DNA of 64,000 nucleotides from Euryodendron excelsum (lineage: Eukaryota; Streptophyta; Magnoliopsida; Ericales; Pentaphylacaceae), in the NCBI GenBank assembly GCA_033060915.1, contig CM065378.1:11915001-11979000 (forward strand). Direction: 5' to 3'. The notes beneath the pieces were generated by a model. That model saw only the letters and a list, made by a program, of their open reading frames with translations. It did not search any database and was not told the DNA's origin. The translations under genes were made by a program, and so were the position numbers. Below, one piece after another: positions 36,250 to 46,238 of this stretch; position 1 is the stretch's first letter, and every line of letters begins with the position of its first letter.

Positions 36250-37249
36250 AAAAAAGATTGTTGTAATTTGTTGTTTACTTTTATTTAAACGTTATTTTAT
36301 GTAAGAAATATTTGATAGTAATATATAGAATCTTGAATATCATCATATTCGTTATATTATCTTAGAATTAATCATCTTACTTAATGGTGAACGGAGGGGG
36401 GCGAGGGTCACAACCCCCAAAGTTTTAAAAATCTTCTTTATATCCTATAAAGTTTTAAATATTTCACATATAATATAGTGTATTGACTCCTAAAATTACT
36501 AAATTTTTCTTTACCTTTGTAAAATTTTGAATATTTAAAATATTATATAATGTATTAATCCTCAAAAAATAAAATATTTTCTTTAATTCTCTTCTTAATC
36601 AAAAAAAAATTTTCAACCCGACTCAATCAAAATCCTGAATCCACCATTTACTCCAGGTGCTCAATCGTCTATCGTAGAGTCATCATTTCTCCACTTAATG
36701 CAAGTTTTCTAGATGTTCCTTGAAAACTAATGCAAGTTCTCTAAATGTAGTTGAGTTACAATCTCAAAAATCACAAAAATTATGCTGTTCCAAACTCATC
36801 TTATATGATATAAATTAATGGGGTAAATTACACTTTTCACCACTCTTAGCTTTTGCTCGATTTTTACTTTTGTCCCTTTACTTTCAATGGTAAGATCATT
36901 TTCAATGAGCTAAAGTGGCTCTGTCAGTTATTTTAGAGAGTTAAATCTAAAAAATGATCTTTTAATTGACTCTTTATATCTCTCTCATTTTGGTTTTTCA
37001 AATGTAGAGAGTCACTTTTAGCTCTCTAAATTTTAATTCACACAACTCTCTCACTATCTTTTCTTTTTTTTTCTCTCTCTTTTATTAGGGTGAATCTTTA
37101 AAAAGGAATAATTGATGAAGTGACTAGTTAAAATAGAGAGTATTGTTGGAGCAAGTTTTAAAATAGAAGGAAGGATCATTTTGAAATTTATTAGAAAACG
37201 AAATGTTGACATTATTACATTTGAAAAATGATTGATTAATATATACCCC

Positions 37250-37585
37250 TTTGGATACAGTTTTAGTTTCTATTTTTTATTTTTATTTTTTTATAACTTC
37301 ACAACCGCATATGACAAATTGGTTTCTAAAACTGTTTTTATCAAATAAACCGATTTCGAAATTTATTTTTGAAAAAAAAATCAGAAAACACCTTAGTTTT
37401 AAGAACTAATAAAAATATATTATTTGAGTTTTCAAAATTATTTTTATTAAAAAAATAAAATAATATAAAAACGATGACATTTTAATAGTCTCATTTTTGT
37501 GCTTATGAGAACATAAAAAGCGGATAGGTTCTTAATTTTTTTTTCTTTCTAACAACACAAAAAACAAAACCGGAACCAAATCTTT
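37250..37585. mobile_element. Possible TIR element, block A
   Basis: The left side GGATACAGTTTTAGTTTCTA and the right side AACAAAACCGGAACCAAATC are weakly complementary. The right half resembles block B at 37815-38160, sharing a GTTTTTAAGAACA-like core and ACCGGAACCAAA. Ends and target duplication are uncertain. Confidence 0.35.
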
Positions 37586-37814
37586 TGATTCAGAGTCAAT
37601 GCGTCGCTGCAGCGCACTGCATTAAACTTACGACAAAGGCCCCAGAGATATACACGAAGAGGTACTCATTTCAAAAGTTTTGAAAGTCCAACTATTTTAC
37701 AATCTTGAAAGGGTAGTTTTAGACAATAACAGTAGAACCCCACCAAAATATTTGAGCAATGCCCTCAACAAACATAGAGATGCACACAACTTGGTTTCTC
37801 CTGTAATGTTATTT

Positions 37815-38160
37815 TTCTGGCTCCGGTTCCGGTTCGAGTTTCGATTTCTATTTTTTGCTTTTATTTTTTGAAATATGACCAAATTACGTTTGACAAATTA
37901 ATTCCAAAAATTATTTCTATTAAAATTGCGTTTCATAATGTGGTCTCGAAACTTGTTTTTGAAATTTTTTTTTAGAACGCATCCGAATTTTAGAAACCAC
38001 TAAATAGATATTTTTTGAGTTTTTAGAACCGTTTTCATTCAAAAATGAAAACAATGGTCATATTTTTTTTGTTTTTAAGAACAAGAAAAACAAGATAGTT
38101 TTCAAATTTTTTATTTCTAAGAACACGAAAAAGGAAACCGGAACCAAAACCCAAACAGTA
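37815..38160. mobile_element. Possible TIR element, block B
   Basis: The left end GGCTCCGGTTCCGGTTCGAG pairs imperfectly with the right end, whose complement reads GGTTTTGGTTCCGGTTTCC. The interior is AT-rich and similar to block A. No coding capacity. Confidence 0.45.
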
Positions 38161-39889
38161 ACCAAAATCAATTAACTTGTACAAAAAAAATTTATTCTTA
38201 CATAATTTTTGTACAAAATAACACAACAATAGTATTTTTAAAATTGCAAGTCAAACTGGTATTTTGTCTGTTCGCATAAACTTTTTACCTTCAAAGAGAA
38301 TTTTCAAACAAAAAGCTTCTCGAAAAGTAAAACATCCCACTCGATTGATCAAGAAGATGGGGACCTCAGCACCCACCTTCCTTGACTTTAAACCCAAATA
38401 GCATGTTGCTTGCAAGAAACAGAAGCTACAATACATTCAAATATCATGATGTTGAAAAAAAGACTTGCTCAGCCTTTGAGGAATCTTTGCTTCTTCTTCT
38501 TGAGCACTCATCTGAAACCAAGCTTCATGATCCACGTCTCTAATGCTGCCATTGACAAATCAGAACTCAACCAATCTCAACACAAATCAGATTAGACATT
38601 CGGAAAACAATCGAAACAGGCCTTTGGAATGATATTCAAATGCTATGTTCTAAAGAAAATAAGAAAGAGTCTACTTAAAGGAAAATACCACTTGAATTAT
38701 GAGGACCCAAAACAAAATGGAAGGAAAGAAAAGCCAATGCACTATTTCGGTGGCCCAAAAAAAAAAAAAAACTGATTCAAAAGACATCTAAACATAAGGG
38801 TCTCTTTGAAACTTGTGAAAAAAAAAGAAGAGAAAATAAGGAAGTGACATAAGAAAGAAGTTGTCAAGAAAAGTGATTATTTTTCTATTTGATTTTTCAA
38901 AATAAAATATAAGAAAAGTTGAAGGAAAATAAATTTTTTATATTTAACAATGGGACGAGAAAAGAAAATAACGGCGTAACTTTTGATGAATAAGTGAAAA
39001 AAAAAGTAACTTTCTATTGCTCAAACAGAAGAAGGAATATAAATTATTTGCCTTCCATCTCTTCCTCAAGTTTCAAAGAGGCTGTAAGTTATTACCCATT
39101 ATGTTAATAGAAGTTAAAATTGACCAGAGAAAAACGTTATTTTGTTTAATTCCATCTCCAAATTTGAGTGAATGGTTCTTTTTTTGTCACCTTGTTTAGA
39201 ATTTGAGAAAGGAAAAGAGAAAGACAAAGAAAGAGGAAGACAGATTATATGAAAAAAGATTTGAATTTTTTTTTCACTTCTCCTCTCAAACTAAAAACCA
39301 GCTAGAAGAAAGAAAGTGGGAAAAAAAATTCCCGCAGAGTGAAAGCTACAACGGTTGATAACTTGATCGCCTCCGTTCACTACCAATCAAAAGGTGCACA
39401 AACGGTAAAAGCGGGGACTCGAGCAGCTAATCAAAGCTCATTTGGATCAGCTTACAAATTAACTTATTAAGTCATTTATGATTTTTTTTTTTTTACTAAC
39501 TTTATAATTGCCGCTAAAAATGTCCAGAGTAAAACCTTAAAGAAAAGGATAAAGTAAAAGTTGAACTTTGATGAAATGACTACTAAAGAGAGAGAGAAAA
39601 AACTATTTAAATGAGATTTTAGCTAAGATTTTCCTAAAGCCCTATTAAGTGGAATGTCTCAAACACAAGATTTATATAAGGTAAAAGAGTGCATTTAATC
39701 CTACTTAAGTATCTAGCTTTATCAAATTCATAGAAGAATAAATTTTATCTTTAAGACAAGGTAAAACTTATAAGAAGGCCAAACTTACAGAGAATAACCA
39801 TGCATGAAGGATGACTCTTAAATTGTGCTTAAGACACCAAGATTTTGCAGCTCCTACTTTTGCTGGTCATGTTGGGTTCCAGATATTTG

Positions 39890-40989
39890 TGTTAGAATAA
39901 ATGGGTGTAAATCCATTATTTTGTTGATCTTTGAGTCAATATAAATGTGGGACCCATGCATCCTTTGTGTCGGGTCATTGGTGCGTTGGATTCACCTCCG
40001 AGAGGAGATGAATCTAGACTATTTACTTGCTCAAATCCGTGTAGGATTGAATGAGTTATTGGCTTCCAAAGTCACCCCCTTGAATATGGGTTATGTAGTT
40101 GAAAGTGGGTTATCCTACATTGATTTCTTATGGGAAATAAGTTGTCCATATATAACCCAAGTTTGGAGTAAGGTTTGGGCCCCTAGGGCCACCCCACTTT
40201 TGTGAAAGGGGGAGGACCTATGGAACCCATGGGTTGACCCAATACTCCACACGCGCGCGCGCCGCCGCCGCCCGCCCGTCCGGTCCGGTTCGGGACGGGT
40301 CGTGGGTTCGGTTCAAGTCTTTCCTTTTTAGGCTAGGGTCGGAATTAAATTAATTAATTATTTTATTAATTAATTTTATATTAATTAATTAATTAATTTC
40401 TGACGGTTTGACCGAACAGATGTGACCGTTGACCGAACAGGTGTGTCCCTCCGGTAAGGGACTGTTTGGCAGCTGGTACCTGTTCGAACCAGTGTTTCGA
40501 ACAGGCACCTGGGCTCTATAAATAGAGCAGCATTCTAGCATTCATAAGAAGAGAAAAATTCCGATTATTGCATACAACGAATTCCTTCTTCCTCCCGTAT
40601 TTTCTTCCTGAGAGAGTTCAGATCATCTGGTGAAGCCGCCGAGCAGTTTTTATCAGTGCTGCCTAAAGACTGCTGAGATCGTTTTATCCTGGGAGTCAGA
40701 CGCCCATCATCCCGTGAGCACCAACTGTGGGGGGTGAATCTGTCTTTAAGGAGAGAGTGTGAAACACTCGACTCGATCTATCTTTCGATTTCTACATTTT
40801 CTATTTTTGTGAACGACAACCGGGTAAGTCGTTACGATTTAGTTTGTTCTTATTTAGATTCTAATTGTCTTCTAGTTAAAATTGCTTCTAGTTGATAATT
40901 AGATAATTCGTGTTATTTTATTATTTGTGATCACTAATTATACACATAGTGATTAAATAGAAATTATTTATTCAACTATTTATACAACA
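39890..40989 (+). mobile_element. Solo LTR of an LTR retrotransposon (probably Copia)
   Basis: 1,100 bp beginning TGTTAGAATAA and ending TTTATACAACA, so the termini are TGTT...AACA. It is flanked by a perfect 5-bp target duplication ATTTG at 39885-39889 and 40990-40994. It contains a promoter-like TATAAATA at 40518-40525 and a GC-rich patch at 40250-40300. No gag-pol frame, primer-binding site or second LTR adjoins it, so it is a product of LTR-LTR recombination. The orientation is inferred from the TATA box. Superfamily is inferred from the termini only. Confidence 0.88.
40518..40525 (+). promoter_or_regulatory. TATA box of the solo LTR
   Basis: TATAAATA lies mid-LTR, preceded by paired GACCGAACAG motifs at about 40410-40440 and two GTTCGAAC/TTCGAACAGG motifs near 40482-40506. 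The layout is that of an LTR U3 promoter; transcription would start about 30 bp downstream. Activity is unknown. Confidence 0.6.
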
Positions 40990-43038
40990 ATTTGTTCTCT
41001 ATTTCCCCTTTTCACCTAATTCATTAAACCATAAACACATAGTACAGCCAACAATCTAATTTGATTTGTACCCGAAAGTAGTAGCCAAGAACTAAAAGGT
41101 TTTTTTCTTCTTCCTCTAATGGTTCCTAATTCAGTGAACTTCGCATGAAACGATCCACCCCAACTCTTCCACTCTCTTTATGAGAAAGCCAGGAGATAGC
41201 CTTCCCCTCTGCTCTTTTGCTCTCTCTTTGAACTGACCCCACAACTCAAAATTCATGAGCTTGAAATATTTTCAGTAGATCGAGTATATGTTTTTTTGCT
41301 TCAGCGGTTAGGATGTTCAGGTAAACTTGCGCGCCTCGAATAATTTCTCCCGGCATAGATTGAGTACATTTAATTCTACTAAATTATCTCCAATCCCCAA
41401 CCTCGACTAAATCATCTCCACAAAAATGCACAAATGTTTGTTTCAAATGTATAATTGTTTGGATGTCTGTTGAGTTTGGATGCCTCATTTTGACTGTTTT
41501 GTGAAGCTTTCGATATTGCAAACTAACCTCAAATGGAATCATGAAAGTTTGCCACCATCTCAAAGCAAACCTAAAAATTTCCATATTGATTTGTTTTAAG
41601 TGATGAATTTTCACATAGTGATGCTTTAGAGAAAGTGAATGGGTCATTCAAGTGCAAAAGTTGGTGTAGACATTTAGTAAGAGCTGATGCACATTTTGCC
41701 AGAATTCATACATAATTTTTTATACAGAATGATGTACTTCAATAAGAGCATTTTACTTTAAATCCATATCCATCATGACACCTTTTAATTATAAAAATAA
41801 TATCGCCACATCACTCTAGCGTAATTTTCAATTCAAATTTTCTAAAAGAATTTGTTTGTGTTTTTTTAGAGTTGAGCATACTTTTGGGATGCAAACTTAA
41901 GTCTGAATCTCTGATGACTCATCAACACTAATTGATTGCTCTCATACTCTTTATAACTTTTAAAATTGTATCAAATGACAATAAATTTGTGACATTTTAT
42001 CTTTAGCATATATAGTCATAGTTTGTGCCAACAAGTTAAAAATAGCACTAACACATTATTCCGCATAAAAATAATATAAGAAAATTTTTATATGGCGATA
42101 GTGTTTTTTGAAATTATGAATCGAAATGGAAAGTTCTTTGGTTTGAAATGCAAAAACCACAAATATCCAAATTATTCTATATGTGAACTATGTATAACAG
42201 TTTGGATTGCACAAGAGTGTAGCTTCAAGCATACTCTCAAATAAGAAAACTTTTGAGCAAATTTTCTGGGTAACTTAGGAGCCAGCATGGTAGAAGATCT
42301 GATTGTGTTGGATAATCCCTCTCCGGGGTTAGATCTTTTGCTTCGAACAGATCTTGTAGGAACTGCTTTTGTTAGATCAACTTAGTGCTGGTTTTTTTAT
42401 TTTCTTTTCCCATTTTCTTTTCTTTCTTTCCTCTACACCCAAAAATAAAATAAAAAAGGAATTGATATGGCATTACTCAATTTGGATACTATTTAGAAAA
42501 CAACCATCATTTTAACTCATAATTTTAAAGAAAAGTTCAATTCATTCAACATCTTTGTACAAAAGATTTTACTAAATTGACGTAGCAGTAACATTTTTTA
42601 AATTATGAGCCTAAATAGAGAGGGTTTTGATGGGAAGTAAAAAGATAACAACTAGCTAAAATAGTGGATCTGTTGATTTGGAATGAAATTACTCTTTTTT
42701 GCCACTGGTGAAGTTCATTGTATAAAAATTCTTTTGGTGTTTTTTTTTTTTTTGGTATTGCGGTTAACTTATGCACACACTGTGACTAATTATTTCCCCG
42801 ATTCGGTTAAAAGTCTATCATCTATGCCGGAACTAAGGTATTTATGAGAGATAAAACTCTGACAGGCTTGTCCTGAAAGTTAAACCTAGATTGATTAACG
42901 TAAGCATACCCACTTGACAAGCTATAATAACCAGGGGTTATTGTATAAATATTCAGGTTTAGTTTACAAACAAAAATTTTATACATAATTTATCATCCAA
43001 ATAATGTAATTGAATGAGTCATTTACTTTAAAACAAAG
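40990..43038. other. Intergenic AT-rich region
   Basis: No conserved gene. A short block at 41300-41365 (GCGGTTAGGATGTTCAGGTA, then CTTGCGCGCCTCGAATAATT) is reminiscent of tRNA-derived SINE heads but is not supported by both promoter boxes. Several short AT-rich inverted segments look like decayed MITEs. Confidence 0.4.
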
Positions 43039-43490
43039 GGATAATTACATTTTACTTTCTTGTACTTCGAGCGAAAATCAAATAACACCCCTATGATTTA
43101 AAAATAAATACATGACCCCCATGTTGTTTAGACATATTTGTAAAATGAATAGAAATCAATAGATTTAACAGAAATTTTATCATACAAGTATTTTTGTCAT
43201 TTTATCTCTTCAAATTAGAGCATCAAAAAGATAATTTGGTAAAATAATAAAAAAAAAGACATTTCGTATGACAACCCTTTATTTTGACATAAAAAGGCAA
43301 CATCGTCTTTTTTATGTTCTATTTTGAAGAGATGACCAAAATACGCCTATGACCAAATTTTCATTAAATGTAACGATTTTTATCTATTTTACAGATAAGT
43401 CCAAATCACGAAGGGTTATGTTTTTACTTTTAAATTATAGGAGATCATTTGATTTTCGCTTAAGCCATAAAGAGATAAAGTGTAATTACC
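43039..43490. mobile_element. Fold-back (long-TIR) element, copy 2
   Basis: About 452 bp. The left arm starts GGATAATTACATTTTACTTT; the right arm, read in complement, starts GGTAATTACACTTTATCTCT. The arms stay alignable for more than 200 bp (GCGAAAATCAAAT in both; ACAGATAAGTCCAAATCACG against the complement of the corresponding left segment), so the transcript could fold into a long imperfect hairpin. No coding capacity. Confidence 0.8.
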
Positions 43491-43601
43491 TCTAAAACAA
43501 ATCACTCATCATAATGGCTCTAAATTATAAAAATCCTGCTGTCACATTATTTTAGTAGATTTTTCTATATAAAGTTTCTAAAAGAATAGTATTTTTCAAA
43601 A

Positions 43602-44050
43602 GGAATAATTACACTTTACCCCATTGTAGTTTAAACCAAAATCAAATAATCCTCATGTAGTTTAAAAGTGAATACATGATCCCATGTAGTTTGGACTTAT
43701 CTGCAAAATAAATAAAAACCGTTAGATTTAACAAAAATTTTATTATACAAATATTTTTCTCATTTTATCTATCTAAATTAGAACATCAAAAAGACGATTT
43801 GGTAAGTAACAAAAAAAAACTTGATAAACAAGTCTTTATTTTGGTATAAAAGAGCCAAATTACCTTTTTGATGTTCTAATTTTGAGAGACAAAATAATAA
43901 AAATACCCTTATAACATAATTTTCGTTAAATTTAACAATTTTTATCTATTTTACATATAAATCTAAACTACAGTGATCATGTGCTTACTAAATCATAAAA
44001 TAATTATCTGATTTTGGCTAAAAAAAAAAAAAGGAGGTAAAATATAATTG
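43602..44050. mobile_element. Fold-back (long-TIR) element, copy 3, near the HD-Zip promoter
   Basis: About 449 bp. Starts GGAATAATTACACTTTACCC and ends in AGGAGGTAAAATATAATTG. Interior motifs ATCAAAAAGACGATTTGGTA and CCTTTTTGATGTTCTAATTT are mutually complementary in part and shared with copy 2. The end lies about 160 bp before the HD-Zip uORF, so the element sits in or beside the core promoter. Confidence 0.8.
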
Positions 44051-44207
44051 TACTTGGAGTTAAATATTACTTTACCAGTACCCTTGGGCCTAGCCCGTCT
44101 ACCAGCCCAAAAAGAGACGTCCTTCGATCTCCTTGAGCTCGTTATAGCCCCCGTCAAGCTCTCCTTCCCAGAGAAGAATCTCTCTCCCTCTCTACTTCTT
44201 CTGAGTG

Positions 44208-44288
44208 ATGGGCATGAGCTCCCCGTACTCACAAACTGTTCACATTATCATAGGCGTCATCACCAGCTTCTTTCGTCACAAGCCATAG
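44208..44288 (+). CDS. Upstream ORF (26 codons) in the HD-Zip 5' leader
   Basis: ATG at 44208-44210, a second in-frame ATG at 44214, and a TAG stop at 44286-44288; it ends 94 bp before the HD-Zip start. The peptide runs MGMSSPYSQTVHIIIGVITS and ends FFRHKP: a hydrophobic core with a basic tail. AtHB1-type HD-Zip I transcripts are known to carry a conserved-peptide uORF (CPuORF33) that represses translation of the main frame, so this is a strong positional candidate for that element. I cannot verify residue-level conservation here. The transcript start is inferred. Confidence 0.6.
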   Translation: MGMSSPYSQTVHIIIGVITSFFRHKP

Positions 44289-44382
44289 ATCAGTTTGAAC
44301 CCATCGACTCTACTTGTTAATATTCCCAAAAAATAATATGACCGTTTAAATCCCCAAGAAATTCAAACACAAGGAAAAAGGC

Positions 44383-46103
44383 ATGGAGGGTGGAAGGGCC
44401 TTTGGTGGTTCCAACATGGCCGAAATACTCCAAAATGACAGGCTTCCTTGTTCTTCTGAAGCTCTCGAGTCTCTTTGGATTTCCAACCCTTCCCCTTCTT
44501 TTCATGGTAATTTTCTGGTGTACCCCCTGCTTTTCATGATAATTTTCTGGTGTACCGCCTTCTTTTCATGCTGTTATCCCACTTTTCTGGAAAGTGCGAC
44601 TGTTGATGGGTTTGTTGATCAGAATGACTAGTTTGCCTGAAGATTGATTCAATTCAATTTTTTTTATGGGTTTTTTTTATGGATCTCTGCTGAAGAATAC
44701 AAATATTTCATCTACTTCTCTCTGTATTTCAATCTGTTAGTAATCTCTGTTATGTTCTTTAGAAGGTCAAATGTTTTGCCTTTCCTTCAATTGCTGAATT
44801 TTTCTTCTTTTTTTTTTCTTTTGAGTAATGGTTTGTAAATTGTAATCCTTTGGTTTGATTCTGTTTGTCTAGAGGCTGATTATGTTTCAGTTGTTGTAAC
44901 TTGTACATAAAAGCATTCTGGTTAATCTTTCTGATACAGTGCAAGTGTTGAAACTTGTGTTGTTGATCTGCTTTGATATGTTTTGGAATAGCATGGGAGT
45001 GTTGTACATCAATATTACCACATGAACAGAATGGGTCAATTCCAATTTTTTGTTTTTTTCTCTCTGAAACGCGGTCAATACTAAGGCCCCCATAGATAAT
45101 GAAGCATTTAATGTGACTAGACAAGACCATTCAAAACCCCCTTTTGGAGTAAATTTTCAATTAACTTGACAAAAATATCATATGGTATTGCTAGTAATTT
45201 GATAAATTGGTTTGGTTCTTATGTATAGGTGACTCTGGTTCATGTTCAACATCAATGGTTAACTTTGAAGATGTTAGAGTGGAAAACCCAACAGAAAGGC
45301 CATTTTTTGCTCCCCTTGAGAAAGAAGAAAATGGCACGGAGGACAACGGCGGCTGCTTTCACCAACCGGAGAAGAAAAGGCGACTTACGGCCGATCAAGT
45401 CCAGTTTCTCGAGAGAAACTTTGAGGTGGAAAATAAGCTTGAACCAGAGAGGAAAGTACAGCTTGCCAAGGAGCTAGGATTGCAGCCTCGGCAAGTTGCC
45501 ATATGGTTCCAAAACCGTCGATCCCGGTTCAAGACCAAGCAGCTTGAGAGGGACTATGATTCTTTGAAGGCAAGCTATGATAGGCTCAAGGCTGGTTATG
45601 ACAGCCTCCTCAACGAGAAGGAAAGATTGAGAAATGAGGTAAATTTTATAGTCAGAGAGCTCATTGAAACTCATTAGCAGTTCCTCACCAATTGGTTCAA
45701 TTTTTTTTCTTCTTTTGAATAGGTTGATTTGCTCACAGAGAAACTGCTTCTCAGAGAAGAAGACAACCCAAATTCAGAACCAACTGATCCCGTCAATCAA
45801 ATGCTTGCAGAGCCTCAGAAACAGAACCCCATTTCAGCCTCTGCAAGTAAATCCAAGGCAACAATGGTGGTTTGTAAGCAGGAAGATGCAAGTTCAGCCA
45901 AAAGTGATGTTCTTGATTCAGACAGCCCACATTACGCCTATGGGAACCATTCTTCCTTGTTAGAGCCTGCAGATTCTTCTCATGGTTTCAGACCGGGGCA
46001 ATCGGATTTCTCCCAAGACGATGAAGATGACCTCGCCAGAAGCCTTTTGCCCCATTTATGCTTCCCTAAGCTCGAAGACGGGTTTTACAGTGAATTGTGG
46101 TAA
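44383..46103 (+). CDS. Homeodomain-leucine zipper class I transcription factor
   Basis: Three coding exons in phase: 44383-44506, 45229-45638, 45723-46103; 304 aa. The homeodomain is about residues 88-147 ([17 protein letters not shown] through [15 protein letters not shown]). The zipper has leucines exactly every seven residues: 147, 154, 161, 168, 175 and 182. There is no HD-Zip II CPSCE motif, START or MEKHLA domain, so it is class I, binding CAAT(A/T)ATTG-type sites as a dimer. Homeodomain position 46 is the class I Ala, but position 56 is Phe (Phe142) where class I normally has Trp. The C-terminus is acidic with [14 protein letters not shown] and ends [13 protein letters not shown], a likely activation tail. 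The uORF and zipper sequence suggest the AtHB1/HAT5 group; the neighbouring genes suggest the ATHB-54 locus. Class is firm, orthology open. Confidence 0.93.
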
Positions 46104-46232
46104 TTGAAGTTTTTCCTGTTGAAGGTCAGCCTTCTTGGTGTGGCCTTGCTAAAATTATTATTCAAGGCTTAGGATTTTACGTCTCTTAGCAATGCAGTGT
46201 TTAGAATTATGTTGTAATTAATGTTTGAATGC

Positions 46233-46238
46233 AATAAA
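46233..46238 (+). terminator. Polyadenylation signal of the HD-Zip gene
   Basis: A canonical AATAAA about 130 bp after the stop codon, preceded by TTGTAATTAATGTTTG-type U-rich sequence. Position and context fit a plant poly(A) site. Confidence 0.6.

Larger units (their letters stand above)
36250..39889. other. Intergenic AT-rich region with two related TIR-like blocks
   Basis: No conserved gene was recognised. Two similar blocks, 37250-37585 and 37815-38160, each end near AAACCGGAACCAAA and begin with imperfect complements of it. The first ~400 bp continue the decayed repeat seen before the hAT relic (GGGGGGCGAGGGTCACAACC and related text). Confidence 0.4.

Noticed and set aside
41300..41365. 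Possible SINE head (GCGGTTAGGATGTTCAGGTA)
   Set aside because: Only one weak resemblance; ends and promoter boxes cannot be defined.
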